DNA of 64,000 bases from an uncultured Hyphomonadaceae bacterium (GCA_938084575.1 CALKFG010000005.1:248001-312000), one strand, 5' to 3'. Positions 24,027-33,772 are shown, counted from the stretch's first letter. Numbers and translations are program-made. Notes: generated from the sequence alone by a model not told the origin.

Positions 24027-25313
24027 CTAGGCCGAGGCTGGAAAGACCGGCCACTGATCGACGATCCGGCCCTCGTCGAAGACCGCAATATCGCCGAATT
24101 GCAGAAACACGGCTTCGCTTTGGTGCGGCCGGAAGAACACCGTGTCATCCGGGCTGAGGTCAAGCGACCGGGCGCCGTTCAGCATTTCTTGGTTTGAGGA
24201 CCGGCCAAATGTCTTATTATACGACAAGCCGGGCGGGTCGACCGGGTCGGCCAGCCAGTGTCCGCCATAGATGAAGACGGTCCGTGCGCTGTTCGGGTCC
24301 CAGGCGCGCAGGGTCCCCTCTGCGAATTCGAGGCCCGGCAGCCGTGTCCGGTCAAGCGCCTTGATCACCGGCGTGGCGATGAAGCTGGCCGGCTGGAAGG
24401 GCGCCAGCAAGTCGGTGTCGAAATGGGTGGGCTTCACCAGGCAGGACCCGGCGGAGACTTCATTGGCGATCTCCGTGGTCTGGTAGTAGCGATAGGTTGG
24501 ACTGCCGGCAGCATTGCGCACGAGGCCGGCCAGCTTGTCAGCTCCGAGGAGAGCGGCGGTCATGTCGAGGGCTTCGCGGTAAAGGGCCCAGGCCCCGGCC
24601 TTGGCCCGGTCACGCCATCCCAGCGTGGTCGGGAGGGCGGGCAGGTGCGGTTCGTAACCCATCAGGCCGGACAGGCTCAGCTCCGGGGTCTGGTCAATCG
24701 TTTCCAGGACCAGCTTCAGATCCGGACCGGGAACCAGGCCGCCCCGGTGCAGGCCAACATCCAGTTCCAAATTCAGCCGCAGGGTGCGGCCGGTCTTGCG
24801 GGCCAGCGCCGTGTACTGGTCGAGCCGTGCCGGCGTGTCGATCAGCCACTGGACCTGGTCGGCTGCCGCGCTGTGGTCGGCGGGCAGGGTGGCGAAATAG
24901 GTTTCGGCCGCCCCGACAGGCATGGGCTTGCCCAGAAGCTGGTCGGCGTCGGGCATGGCCAGGCTCAGCGCGGTCAGCATCGGCTGGTTGAATGTCATCA
25001 GGCGGGAGGTGCCGGTGCGCGCGCGGATATGGCCGAGCAGGGCGAGGCTGGGCAGGGATTTGGCGACAATCCGATACGCCATACCATCGGGGAGATGCCC
25101 CATCAGCGTATCGATATTGGCATTCAGCCGGGACCGGTCGATGACCAGAGTCGGCCCGGAGATCCCGGCAGAGGCCAGCGCCGCCTGCATGTCGAGGAAA
25201 TAGGGATTGCGGGGCCCGCTCTGGTCCTTGGGTTTGGTCATCATCACGGCTCCTCCGGTCCCGATCAGCCCTGTGCCACCCATTAGCAGGGCCCGGCGTG
25301 ACAGTTTAGGCAT
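24027..25313 (-). CDS. Probably exported DSD1/alanine-racemase-fold PLP protein
   Basis: 428 residues from ATG 25313. The N terminus (SRRALLMGGTGLIGTGGAVMM) looks like a Tat-type or Sec signal. After it comes an alanine-racemase-like barrel with a candidate PLP lysine in YRIVAKSLPS and the C-terminal beta domain seen in D-threonine aldolase/D-serine dehydratase (DSD1) proteins (GEIAVFDEG-type ending, RIVDQWPVF). In catalytic DSD1 enzymes the metal site near the C terminus is His-x-Cys; here the equivalent appears to be HQS, so the Cys is missing and the reaction may differ. The start overlaps the upstream oxidase stop by 8 bases, so the two are co-translated. Confidence 0.72.
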   Translation of the reverse strand: MPKLSRRALLMGGTGLIGTGGAVMMTKPKDQSGPRNPYFLDMQAALASAGISGPTLVIDRSRLNANIDTLMGHLPDGMAYRIVAKSLPSLALLGHIRARTGTSRLMTFNQPMLTALSLAMPDADQLLGKPMPVGAAETYFATLPADHSAAADQVQWLIDTPARLDQYTALARKTGRTLRLNLELDVGLHRGGLVPGPDLKLVLETIDQTPELSLSGLMGYEPHLPALPTTLGWRDRAKAGAWALYREALDMTAALLGADKLAGLVRNAAGSPTYRYYQTTEIANEVSAGSCLVKPTHFDTDLLAPFQPASFIATPVIKALDRTRLPGLEFAEGTLRAWDPNSARTVFIYGGHWLADPVDPPGLSYNKTFGRSSNQEMLNGARSLDLSPDDTVFFRPHQSEAVFLQFGDIAVFDEGRIVDQWPVFPASA

Positions 25314-26730
25314 CAAAGCGTTCCCCGAACAGGCTGGCGAGATAGGGATTGAGAAACTTGCCGTCCGGGTCGATCTCACGGCGCAGCTCGCGAAAGCGGT
25401 TGAAGTCCGGATAAAGGGCAGCAGCCCCGGCCTGATCCATCGTGTTCAGCTTGCCCCAGTGGGGCCGTCCCCCGACGGCACGGTAAAGCGGTTCGAAATC
25501 CCTGAAAAAATAGTCAAAGCGTTCGTCCACGGCGGCATGGAGGGCGATCGAGGCGCGCGGCCCGCCCTGGAAGGGGCTGAGCCAGGCCGGATCTTCGGCG
25601 ACATGGCGGTATTCGAGGGGAAAGAAGGCCTCGCGGCGCTGGTCCAGCAGCCTGATGACCTTGCGCAGCGTCGCCACGCCCTCGGCGCGGGGCAGGTGAT
25701 ACTCCATCTCGTTGAAGCGGGTTGGGCGGGTCGTGGACAGCAGGGCCCAGGACTCATCGGTGACATCTTCAATGCGGCCGCGCGGAAAGGACTGGCTGGC
25801 AATCTGGCGACGCAACCATGGGAACCAGCCAAACATATCGCGCAGCTGCTTCAGCCCGTCGAGGAATGCATCATCCGCCGCCGCTTCACGCGGGGTGACC
25901 GGACCGTCCGTCACGTCATGGACCAGCCAGGCGACCAGTCCCGTCCCGGGAGAATAGAAGAATTCGAAATTGCGATGCGTTTCCCCCAGCGCCTCAATCC
26001 GGTCCAGGAAGGGGCCGACTGGTTCAATCGTCATCTGGCGGTGCAGGCGAAAAGCCGGCACGGTTCGCAGGGTGACCTCGGTCAGGATGCCGAGCGCGCC
26101 AAGAGACACTTTGCCAGCCTGGAACAGGTCGGGCTGGCGCGCAGCGTCGACCTCCACCACCTCACCCCGGGGGGTGATCATCCGAAAGGCGACAATGTAA
26201 TCATGCAGCGCGGTGAGCCGGTTCCCTGTGCCATGGGTGCCGGTGGCGAAGCTGCCGGCCAGGGTCTGGACATCAATATCGGGCAGGTTGGGCAGCGCCC
26301 GACCGACCTCATTCAAGGCCTGAGCCACCTCGAACAGCCGGGTGCCGGCTCCGAAGCGGGCTTGCCCGGTTGTGGCATCATAACCATACAGGCCTGACAG
26401 GGCGCTGACATCAATCATCAGGCCTTCGCCGGGCGCCAGCGGTGAGAAAGAGTGCCCGCTGCCCACCGGGCGAATGCGGTATGGCGTGGCGGCGACCTGT
26501 TCGGCCAGCTGCGCCTCGCTGCTGGGAAATTCAAGCGCGACAGGTGTGGCCCGCTGCAGGCCAGACCAGTTCATCCAACTGGCTTCTGCGCCGGGGTCCG
26601 GGGGAATCGGATCATAAGCCGGGCGCGCGAAATCGCGGCGGCCCCATGCGACATGCCCGGCGACGGGAAGGCTTGTGGCGGCCACCAGCCCGGCCCCGCC
26701 CCAAACGAAATGCCGACGATTGATCGCCAT
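25306..26730 (-). CDS. Exported FAD-linked aldonolactone oxidase (L-gulono/D-arabinono-lactone oxidase family)
   Basis: 474 residues. A twin-arginine signal (NRRHFVWGGAGLVAATSL) predicts Tat export of a folded flavoprotein. The FAD domain holds RPVGSGHSFSP, where the His is the usual covalent FAD attachment in this family, and GSFATGTHGTG. The C-terminal ALO domain has RPHWGKLN, the family's catalytic-site motif, and ends DPDGKFLNPYLASLFG. Such enzymes oxidise aldonolactones or related sugar acids using oxygen or an electron acceptor. Coupled to the DSD1-fold gene downstream; together they look like a periplasmic pair of unknown pathway. Substrate is not deducible. Confidence 0.83.
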   Translation of the reverse strand: MAINRRHFVWGGAGLVAATSLPVAGHVAWGRRDFARPAYDPIPPDPGAEASWMNWSGLQRATPVALEFPSSEAQLAEQVAATPYRIRPVGSGHSFSPLAPGEGLMIDVSALSGLYGYDATTGQARFGAGTRLFEVAQALNEVGRALPNLPDIDVQTLAGSFATGTHGTGNRLTALHDYIVAFRMITPRGEVVEVDAARQPDLFQAGKVSLGALGILTEVTLRTVPAFRLHRQMTIEPVGPFLDRIEALGETHRNFEFFYSPGTGLVAWLVHDVTDGPVTPREAAADDAFLDGLKQLRDMFGWFPWLRRQIASQSFPRGRIEDVTDESWALLSTTRPTRFNEMEYHLPRAEGVATLRKVIRLLDQRREAFFPLEYRHVAEDPAWLSPFQGGPRASIALHAAVDERFDYFFRDFEPLYRAVGGRPHWGKLNTMDQAGAAALYPDFNRFRELRREIDPDGKFLNPYLASLFGERFDA

Positions 26731-26927
26731 GAGACCTCCCCCTGACTGCCCGACGCCCCCTTTATTGCCCGTTCAGCACCGTCTGTCGATGCCGGACGGG
26801 GGCGTCGGTCCGGTGACCGGTTCAGCGCCCGGGTCCGGACGGGCCGGGCCGGCCTGTTTCTGGCACGCGGTGCCGCTGCCGGAGGCGGGCGGTGCGGCGG
26901 ATGGAGGGACCGGGTTGGCAGGTCGGG

Positions 26928-29414
26928 CTAGCAGGCCGGGCGGGGGGCTGCGTCGGCCTGAAAGCCAGCTGAATGTATGGTCAGCTCGGTTGCGTCCTCG
27001 GCGTCCAGCCGCAGGGCTTCCGTCACGGCGGACGGGTCGAGGCCCTGCGCGATGAAGCAGGCGACCGGAATGGAGACGTCCGTCCAGTCGGAGCCGGGGA
27101 TTGGTGTTTCGAACCGGGCTGCGTCAAGCTCTGCCGCGCACCCGTCGCCGCAGGCCATGCGGACCGGCCATGACGCGTCTTCCGACCGGTCACGTCGCCA
27201 GACAATCGACAGGGCGAGCGTGGCGGGGTCCCCGACAATGTTCAGGTCCAGCGGGCGGGTGCTGCGCAGGCTGAAATGGGCCGGACCGGAGCCCGACCAT
27301 GACAGCAGCTTCGAGTCTTCCTGCGCTTTATAGTCAACGCCGGCAATCGAAAGGCCATTGCCAAGGCTGGTGGCGCTCATGGTTGTGACCGGGATGTTGG
27401 CGTTGGACGAATCGCCGATGAACATGGCGAACGGTCCGGCAGGCGCCCCGCGCTGAATGATCTGACCGGCGAACTGCTGGCTGGTGTCGGCAACCATGGG
27501 GTCTTCCGACAGCGCCGCCATGGCCGGTGGCGTCTGCGCATAGGACAGGCCAAAGCCATAGGGGAACAGGACACCGGGATCGTCGGCCGCGTTGATCGGT
27601 TCTCCCCGGCCGTCGGCTGGCCAGGAGAAGGACAGGCGACCGGTGAAGTCGTGCCGGGCTTGTCCGTCCTGGCCGGCAACAAGCACGTCGGCCACACCGG
27701 CGCCTTCCGTCCCGGGCAGCCAGGCCACGACGAAGGCGTCGGACGCGTTGATGTGAAGGTTGCTCCACAGGGGACGGCCGGTCAGGAACACCGAGACAAC
27801 CGGGATGTTCTGTGCCTTGAGGGCCTTGATGCGCTGCAGGTTCTCACCGGTCTCGAATTCAAAAACCAGGTCTGAGCGGTCCCCGAAGAACTCCGCATAG
27901 GGCTGCTCTCCATAGACCACGATGGCAACATCCGGGACCGTGTCGGTTTGGCCGTCGGGCGACAGGATCGCGGTTCCGCCGGCCGCTTCAATGGCGGCTT
28001 TGAGGCCGCTGAACAGGGTTTCGCCATTGGCAAATTCGTCATTGGCATTGCCCGTGCCCTGCCAGTTCAGCGTCCAGCCCCCGGTTTGCTGCTGCATCGA
28101 GTCAGCCCCGCTGCCGGTGATCAGGACGGTCTGGCCGGGAGCAACGGGCAGCAGTCCGTCGGTATTCTTCAGCAGGACGAGGGATTCCCGCACCGCCTGT
28201 CGGGCGATGGCGCGATGGGCGTCCTGGCCAAGAAGGGTGACGTCGGTGGTGGCGCGGTCGGAAGGCCGCCCGGCATCGAGCAGACCTGAGCGGATCTTGG
28301 CCTTGAGAATTCTCAGAACGGCTTCGTCCACCCGCTGCATGTCGAGCTCGCCGGCATTGGCGTCTTCAAGCAGGGCCGCGTACAGGCCCCTCCAGCTGTC
28401 GGGCGCCATGTACATGTCGACCCCGGCATAAAGCGCCGCCGGGCAGTCCGTGGCGGTGCAGTTGGGGACTTCGGCGTGGCCGTTCCAGTCGCCGACCACG
28501 AAGCCCTCAAAGCCCATCTCGTCGCGCAGCACATCGCGCAGGAAGAAAGAGGACCCGTGCATTTTCTCGCCATTGACCGACGAGAAGGACGCCATCACGC
28601 TCTGGACGTCGGCGGCAATGGCGGGGCCGTAGCCTGCGCCGTGAATGGCCACGATCTCCTCGATCGTGCCCAGCGTGTCGCCCTTGTCGATGCCCAGCTG
28701 CGTGCCGCCGTCGGCAATAAAGTGCTTGGCCGTGGCCATGACATTTTCGCCGACCAGGAAGTCGTCATCGCCGGGCCGCCCCTGCAGGCCTTCGATAATC
28801 GCCGCGGCATAGGCGGCGACAAGGTCGGGATTTTCGGAATAGCTTTCATAGGCGCGTCCCCAGCGGTCGTCGCGGGCGACGGCAAGGGTCGGCGCGAAGG
28901 TCCAGTCGAGGCCTGTGGCCCGGATCTCGCGCGCGGTGACATCGCCGATCTGGCGCATCAGGTCGGCATTGTGCGCGGCACCCAGGCCGATATTGTGCGG
29001 GAAGATGGTCGCAGTCTGCAGGTTGTTGTGGCCATGCACCGCGTCGGTTCCCCACAGAAGGGGGACGCCGACGCCACCATCGGTTGTGTCTGTCGAGGCC
29101 TCCCAGAACGCGTCGGCCAGCTCAACCCAGGCCTGCGGGTCTGCGGTCTTGCCGCCGCCAGGCGCGGAGTTGCCGCCATTCAGGACCGAGCCGATATGGT
29201 AGGTCCGCGCTTCGTCTGGCGTGATCGCCGAAATGTCGGCCTGAAGGATCTGGCCGATTTTCTCCTCGACGCTCATCGCCGCCCGAATCGCTTCGGCCCG
29301 GAGCGTGACCGGGTCTGCTCCGTGGGCGGGCTCACTTGAGCAGGAGGCCAGCAGGGTGATCCCCGAAAAGATCCCCAAGGCCATCATATTAAATCGTTTT
29401 TTTCCGCCCAACAT
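26928..29414 (-). CDS. Glycoside hydrolase family 3 beta-glucosidase lipoprotein
   Basis: 828 residues from ATG 29414. GGKKRFNMMALGIF leads into lipobox ITLLASC (Cys25), so it is probably a membrane-anchored periplasmic lipoprotein; the open frame reaches 29474 without a good signal. GH3 features: the KHFIADGG loop, the catalytic nucleophile Asp309 in GFVVGDWNGH, a C-terminal alpha/beta sandwich (GLLPVAPGQTVLITGSGAD) and a final carbohydrate-binding-like domain. This is the ExoP/CelD-like subgroup, which cleaves beta-1,3/1,4-gluco-oligosaccharides from the non-reducing end. It is divergent from the LacI gene and has a putative LacI operator in its promoter; it pairs functionally with the GH16 lipoprotein nearby. 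Confidence 0.9.
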   Translation of the reverse strand: MLGGKKRFNMMALGIFSGITLLASCSSEPAHGADPVTLRAEAIRAAMSVEEKIGQILQADISAITPDEARTYHIGSVLNGGNSAPGGGKTADPQAWVELADAFWEASTDTTDGGVGVPLLWGTDAVHGHNNLQTATIFPHNIGLGAAHNADLMRQIGDVTAREIRATGLDWTFAPTLAVARDDRWGRAYESYSENPDLVAAYAAAIIEGLQGRPGDDDFLVGENVMATAKHFIADGGTQLGIDKGDTLGTIEEIVAIHGAGYGPAIAADVQSVMASFSSVNGEKMHGSSFFLRDVLRDEMGFEGFVVGDWNGHAEVPNCTATDCPAALYAGVDMYMAPDSWRGLYAALLEDANAGELDMQRVDEAVLRILKAKIRSGLLDAGRPSDRATTDVTLLGQDAHRAIARQAVRESLVLLKNTDGLLPVAPGQTVLITGSGADSMQQQTGGWTLNWQGTGNANDEFANGETLFSGLKAAIEAAGGTAILSPDGQTDTVPDVAIVVYGEQPYAEFFGDRSDLVFEFETGENLQRIKALKAQNIPVVSVFLTGRPLWSNLHINASDAFVVAWLPGTEGAGVADVLVAGQDGQARHDFTGRLSFSWPADGRGEPINAADDPGVLFPYGFGLSYAQTPPAMAALSEDPMVADTSQQFAGQIIQRGAPAGPFAMFIGDSSNANIPVTTMSATSLGNGLSIAGVDYKAQEDSKLLSWSGSGPAHFSLRSTRPLDLNIVGDPATLALSIVWRRDRSEDASWPVRMACGDGCAAELDAARFETPIPGSDWTDVSIPVACFIAQGLDPSAVTEALRLDAEDATELTIHSAGFQADAAPRPAC

Positions 29415-29478
29415 CGCCGTCTGGATCCCTCTTAAAATTAAAATAGTGTCGTTCTTGACGACGTTTTTCGGCACGTTA

Positions 29479-29496
29479 TTGTCCAGTAAAGGACAA
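29479..29496. promoter_or_regulatory. Putative LacI-family operator at the GH3 promoter
   Basis: TTGTCC-AGTAAA-GGACAA is a perfect 6-bp inverted repeat with a 6-base spacer. On the minus strand it fills the 17-base gap between a -35-like TTGACT (complement of 29497-29502) and a weak -10-like ATAACG, so bound protein would block the GH3 promoter. A related partial palindrome, TTTTGTCCGGAAAT, lies at 29508-29521. The same motif occurs upstream of TBDR 3. Confidence 0.6.
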
Positions 29497-29586
29497 AGTC
29501 AATCCAGTTTTGTCCGGAAATTTGTCTTCCCCGGGTCGGGTGGTGCGCCTGCCCGCCGTCCGGGGGCGTTGGGAACGGGACTTCTA

Positions 29587-30609
29587 ATGACGACCATCAC
29601 TCAAGTCGCAAAACGGGCCGGGGTTTCGACCAAAACCGTGTCCCGGGTGATGAGCAATTACCCCCATATCAGCAGCAAGACGCGGCTCAAGGTCGAAGAG
29701 GCCATTCAGGAGCTGACCTTTGCGCCCGTCTCGGTTGCGCGGCATCTGCGCCTGACAGAGCCACTCAGCATCGGCATGCTGTATGGAGACCCCAGTAGTG
29801 GTTATCAGGCGCGCCTCAACCATGCCGTGCTGAAGGCGTGTTCCGATGCCCGGCGGTATCTCGCAGTTGAGCTTTTTGACGAGGCCGGAACCGACTGGGT
29901 GCGGCAGGTCGAGATGTTTCTGGACCGCACACATGTCCGCAAAATGATCCTGGTGCCGCCACTTTGCGATTCGACGGAGGTCCATCAGTTGCTTGATGAC
30001 AGGGGCGTCAGCTACGTGCTGATCTCCCCGTCCCGGGCGGTTCTGGGCTCGGTCGCCATAACTATGGATGATCGCCTGGCATCAAAAGAGATTACGGAGC
30101 ATTTGCTCGCCCTCGGTCACCGCCGGATCGGTCATATAAGTGGGCATCCCGACCATGTGGTGACCCTGTTGCGCCGGCAGGGTTTTGAAGAGGCCATGGC
30201 CCGGGCCGGCCTCGCCAATCCGGCGCACATGTTTGTCGAATCCGGCCGCTTCCAGTTCCGTGAAAGTCTTGTCTCTGCGGAAAAACTTCTGTCTGCGCCA
30301 CGCCTTCCCACGGCGATTTTCGCAGCAAATGACGAAATGGCATCAGCGGTCGTCATGGCCGCCAACCGTCAGGGCCTGCGGGTCCCGGACGACCTGTCGG
30401 TCGCCGGATTTGATGATTCGCCGATTGCCAGCGCGATGTGGCCAGACCTGACCACAGTGAGCCAGCCTTTTGAGGCGATTGGCCGGAGCGCCATCGAAAC
30501 GCTGGCCGACACGTCCGGCGGCCCGGGGGGCGCGTCGCAAATGATTGTCTTGCCGCACCGGCTGATTATGCGGGCCTCGACAGGGCCGGCCAGAACGGAC
30601 CTGTCCTGA
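29587..30609 (+). CDS. LacI-family transcriptional repressor of the glucan locus
   Basis: 340 residues from ATG 29587 (the open frame begins at 29305 inside the divergent GH3 gene). The N-terminal LacI helix-turn-helix is TITQVAKRAGVSTKTVSRVM, followed by the hinge helix and a periplasmic-binding-protein-like sensor domain (IGMLYGDPSS, HRRIGHISGHP, PTAIFAANDEMA, LSVAGFDDSPIASAMWPDLT). Such proteins usually repress sugar-use genes until an oligosaccharide binds. It lies between GH3 and TBDR 3, and both have matching TTGTCC-type inverted repeats upstream, which makes it the likely controller of the whole locus. The effector sugar is inferred to be a beta-gluco-oligosaccharide. Confidence 0.9.
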   Translation: MTTITQVAKRAGVSTKTVSRVMSNYPHISSKTRLKVEEAIQELTFAPVSVARHLRLTEPLSIGMLYGDPSSGYQARLNHAVLKACSDARRYLAVELFDEAGTDWVRQVEMFLDRTHVRKMILVPPLCDSTEVHQLLDDRGVSYVLISPSRAVLGSVAITMDDRLASKEITEHLLALGHRRIGHISGHPDHVVTLLRRQGFEEAMARAGLANPAHMFVESGRFQFRESLVSAEKLLSAPRLPTAIFAANDEMASAVVMAANRQGLRVPDDLSVAGFDDSPIASAMWPDLTTVSQPFEAIGRSAIETLADTSGGPGGASQMIVLPHRLIMRASTGPARTDLS

Positions 30610-30682
30610 GGCGGCCAGCCGGGTTTCGTGTCCGGGGCAGGTGAGACATTTCTGTCACAGCTTCTCGCGATCTCAAATAAAA

Positions 30683-30722
30683 TTGTCCTACATCGGACTT
30701 TTAAATTGACAATATCGGACAA
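30683..30722. promoter_or_regulatory. Two putative LacI operators around the TBDR 3 promoter
   Basis: Site A is TTGTCC-TACATC-GGACTT (30683-30700), the same 18-bp layout as the GH3 site with one arm mismatch. Site B is TTGACA-ATATC-GGACAA (30706-30722), with a 5-base spacer, and its left arm is itself a consensus -35 box (TTGACA 30706-30711). A repressor here would occlude RNA polymerase. The -10 box is weak (around 30729). Confidence 0.55.
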
Positions 30723-30805
30723 TGGCGAATGGTGCGACCGTTGACCTTCCCCTGCGGGGCGGGTTCATCGGCCTGTTGGCCGAAAAGATAAACGGAGGAG
30801 ACACT

Positions 30806-33772
30806 ATGAGTTTGTACAAGCCGCATAAGTTTGCGCAATTGATGCTGGGCGCATCGGTTCTGGTGATGTCAGGTGTGGCTTCTGCTGCTCTTGCTCAGGA
30901 CGCAGACGAAGACGAAGAAGAAATTCAAATCCAGGATACCGTCATTGTCGAGGGGATCCGGGGCTCACTGATGAGCTCAATGGCGCTGAAGCGCGATTCT
31001 GCGGGTGTGGTTGATTCGATCACCGCTGAGGACATGGGCAAGTTCCCGGATTCCAACCTTGCTGAATCCCTGCAGCGGATTTCGGGCGTGTCGGTTGACC
31101 GGTCGCTCGGCGAAGGCTCATCGGTCACGGTCCGCGGCTTTGGTCAGGACTTTAACCTGGTCACTTTTAACGGCCGCATGATGCCGACCTCGACGCTGGG
31201 CGATGGCGCGAGCGCGCCGTCAACGCGGAATTTTGATTTCGGTAATCTGGCGTCGGAAGCGATTGCCTCGGTCGAAGTCTACAAGACCAGCAAGGCATCC
31301 GTGGCCACCGGCGGCATTGGCGCAACGATCAACATCAAGACCACCAAGCCGCTTGAGGCTGCCGGCCGCATCGCGACCGTTGGTGTCAAGATGGTCAGCG
31401 ATGACAGCCAGATCCGTGGCAGCGACATCACACCGGAAATCTCTGGCCTGTACAGCGACAAATTCCTGAATGACCGTCTGGGCGTCGCAGTTTCCGGGTC
31501 TTACCAGGAACGTAAGGGCGGTGTCACGCAGGCGAATGTCGGCTGGCGTGATGGTCTGCTCGGCAGCGAGGGCGGCTGGGGTCAGCTTCCCGCCGCGGAT
31601 GCCTGGAACTGGGGTCCGGAGCAGGGGGGTGGAAACCGCCCTGGCGACACAGACGTTTACGAAGTCCCGCAGAATGCCGACTACGAACTGACGGATTTCA
31701 CCCGGAAGCGGACCAATGGTCAGATCACACTGCAATATGATTTTACCGAGACCCTTCGTGGTACGGCGGACTACACCTATTCGCAGCAGCAGGTCGAAGT
31801 TCAGAAATCCACAGCCGGCATCTGGTTCAACCATGATGCGACGGTAAGCTTGTGGACAGACGGCCCCGTTGCGGGTCCTGAATTCTATAAGGAATTCGTG
31901 GGCAACTCTGACCTGTCTTATTCCGGGTCACTGGCGGCCAATGAATCCGAGAACAAGTCGTTTGGCTTGAACCTCGAATGGGATGCGACCGAGCGTCTGA
32001 GCCTGGCTTTTGACTGGCATGACTCTTCAGCGGAATCCAAGCCTGGCAACAAGTTCGGGTCGAGCATGTCTGTCGGTACCGCCGTGCTTTCGATTGCCGA
32101 TCAGACGATCGACTTCAGGGGCGACCTGCCGGTGATCAGTGTCACCCAGAACGGAGATCTGCCGGGCCTGTTCGAGGCGTCCTCGATCATCGGCACGGGC
32201 AGCTCCTTCCGGAATGCCTATGTCAAGGATGACCTGTCACAAGCCCGCATCTTCGGTTCTTATGATTTTGACCACAGCCTGATCGACAGTGTTGATTTCG
32301 GTGTTGGCGTGATCCGCAATGAGTACAAGTCGAAGTACGGCTTTATCCAGACCGACTCATGGGGCGGCCTCGGAACGCCGGACGATTATCCGGATGACCT
32401 GTTCTCGTTCATGACTCTGCCCGATAAGTTTGACGGCATCTCCGGTTCGGACAATCCGAACATGCTGCCAGGCCTCTACGAGTTCGACGTTGCACGCCTG
32501 GTTGACCTGATGGAGTCACAGTACGGGATCTGTTCGTCGCCATGGACGGGGTCTTCAATCCCCGGCACCTGCCTGGCAAATCAGAACACCGACGATGTCT
32601 ACCGGGAAAACACGCTCAGCCTGTTTGCTCAGTATAACAATCAGTTCGAGCTCTTCGGTCGCGATGCGAACCTGACGGCCGGTCTGCGGTATGAGGAAAC
32701 AGATGTGACCTCGAAATCGCTTCAGCCAAACCCCGTGGGGACGGCCTGGACCGGCTTCACCGAGATCGGTGTGAATTTCGACGGACAGGACTTCCTGACA
32801 GTTGACGGAAGTTACAATTATGTTCTGCCGTCGATCGACTTCGACTTCCAGCCTTTGGATTATGTGAAGGTCAGGGCGTCTTACAGCGAGACGATCGCCC
32901 GCCCGGCTTACAATAACCTGCGGGCCAGCCTCAACCTTCAGCCGCCCTTCCGGCCGGATGAAGCTCGGGCGTCACAGGGCAATCCAAGCCTTGAGCCTTA
33001 CGAGTCTGAGAACTTCGACCTGTCGGCGGAATGGTACTATGCCGATGACAGCTATGTGTCCCTGGGCTACTTCACCAAGGATGTCAGCAACTTCATCGGA
33101 ACCAGCGAGTTTGATCAGACGTTCCCGGGCCTGACCAACCCTGCGCGGGGGCCGCGTTACGACGCCGCCGTAGCGGCCCTGGGCGGTGAAGCTGATCTCG
33201 GAGAGATCCGCGATTACATCATCGAGAACTTCCCAACCACGGTGGAGGGTACCAACATTCTGGGTCAGCCAGACGATCCGGCCTTCCAGATCAGAACCTC
33301 GATACCGTTCAATAATGAAGACCTGCTCAAATATGAAGGTCTGGAGTTTGCCGTACAGCATATTTTCGGCGACACCGGCTTTGGCGGGATCATCAACTAC
33401 ACCGTCGCCTTCGATAATGGTGGCTATGACAACACCCAGTCGGGCTACAACCCGCAATTTGTTGTCACCGGCTGGAGCGACAGTGCGAACGTCATCGCGT
33501 TCTATGAGAAGGATGCCTTCCAGGCCCGTCTGGCCTATAACTGGCGTGAAATGTTCCTGGCTGGCGACGGACCCAACCCGTTCTATATACAGGACTATGG
33601 TCAGTTGGATGCCAGCGCGAGCTATGAATTTGACAATGGCGTCAGCGTCTTTGTCGAGGGCATCAACATCGCTGCCGAGAACCGTCGTGGTCATCGCCGG
33701 CACCCGAACAATGTCTTCTTCATGCTTAAAGGCGAAGCGCGCTACGCCGTTGGTGCGCGCTACAAATTCTAG
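30806..33772 (+). CDS. TonB-dependent receptor 3 (glucan-locus, TIGR01782-like)
   Basis: 988 residues from ATG 30806, which follows GGAGGAG at 30794-30800; the open frame starts at 30722. Signal peptide with a LMLGASVLVMSGVASAALAQ core. The mature N terminus and plug (TVIVEGIRGSLMSSMALKR, AEDMGKFPDSNLAESLQRI, GVSVDR) are the hallmark of the Xanthomonas/Caulobacter TonB-receptor family that often imports plant- or algae-derived oligosaccharides. The barrel ends in ARYKF. It is the first gene of the operon with GH16, halogenases, SapC, cupin and symporter, so it probably imports a beta-glucan fragment across the outer membrane. Expression is presumably LacI-controlled. Confidence 0.93.
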   Translation: MSLYKPHKFAQLMLGASVLVMSGVASAALAQDADEDEEEIQIQDTVIVEGIRGSLMSSMALKRDSAGVVDSITAEDMGKFPDSNLAESLQRISGVSVDRSLGEGSSVTVRGFGQDFNLVTFNGRMMPTSTLGDGASAPSTRNFDFGNLASEAIASVEVYKTSKASVATGGIGATINIKTTKPLEAAGRIATVGVKMVSDDSQIRGSDITPEISGLYSDKFLNDRLGVAVSGSYQERKGGVTQANVGWRDGLLGSEGGWGQLPAADAWNWGPEQGGGNRPGDTDVYEVPQNADYELTDFTRKRTNGQITLQYDFTETLRGTADYTYSQQQVEVQKSTAGIWFNHDATVSLWTDGPVAGPEFYKEFVGNSDLSYSGSLAANESENKSFGLNLEWDATERLSLAFDWHDSSAESKPGNKFGSSMSVGTAVLSIADQTIDFRGDLPVISVTQNGDLPGLFEASSIIGTGSSFRNAYVKDDLSQARIFGSYDFDHSLIDSVDFGVGVIRNEYKSKYGFIQTDSWGGLGTPDDYPDDLFSFMTLPDKFDGISGSDNPNMLPGLYEFDVARLVDLMESQYGICSSPWTGSSIPGTCLANQNTDDVYRENTLSLFAQYNNQFELFGRDANLTAGLRYEETDVTSKSLQPNPVGTAWTGFTEIGVNFDGQDFLTVDGSYNYVLPSIDFDFQPLDYVKVRASYSETIARPAYNNLRASLNLQPPFRPDEARASQGNPSLEPYESENFDLSAEWYYADDSYVSLGYFTKDVSNFIGTSEFDQTFPGLTNPARGPRYDAAVAALGGEADLGEIRDYIIENFPTTVEGTNILGQPDDPAFQIRTSIPFNNEDLLKYEGLEFAVQHIFGDTGFGGIINYTVAFDNGGYDNTQSGYNPQFVVTGWSDSANVIAFYEKDAFQARLAYNWREMFLAGDGPNPFYIQDYGQLDASASYEFDNGVSVFVEGINIAAENRRGHRRHPNNVFFMLKGEARYAVGARYKF

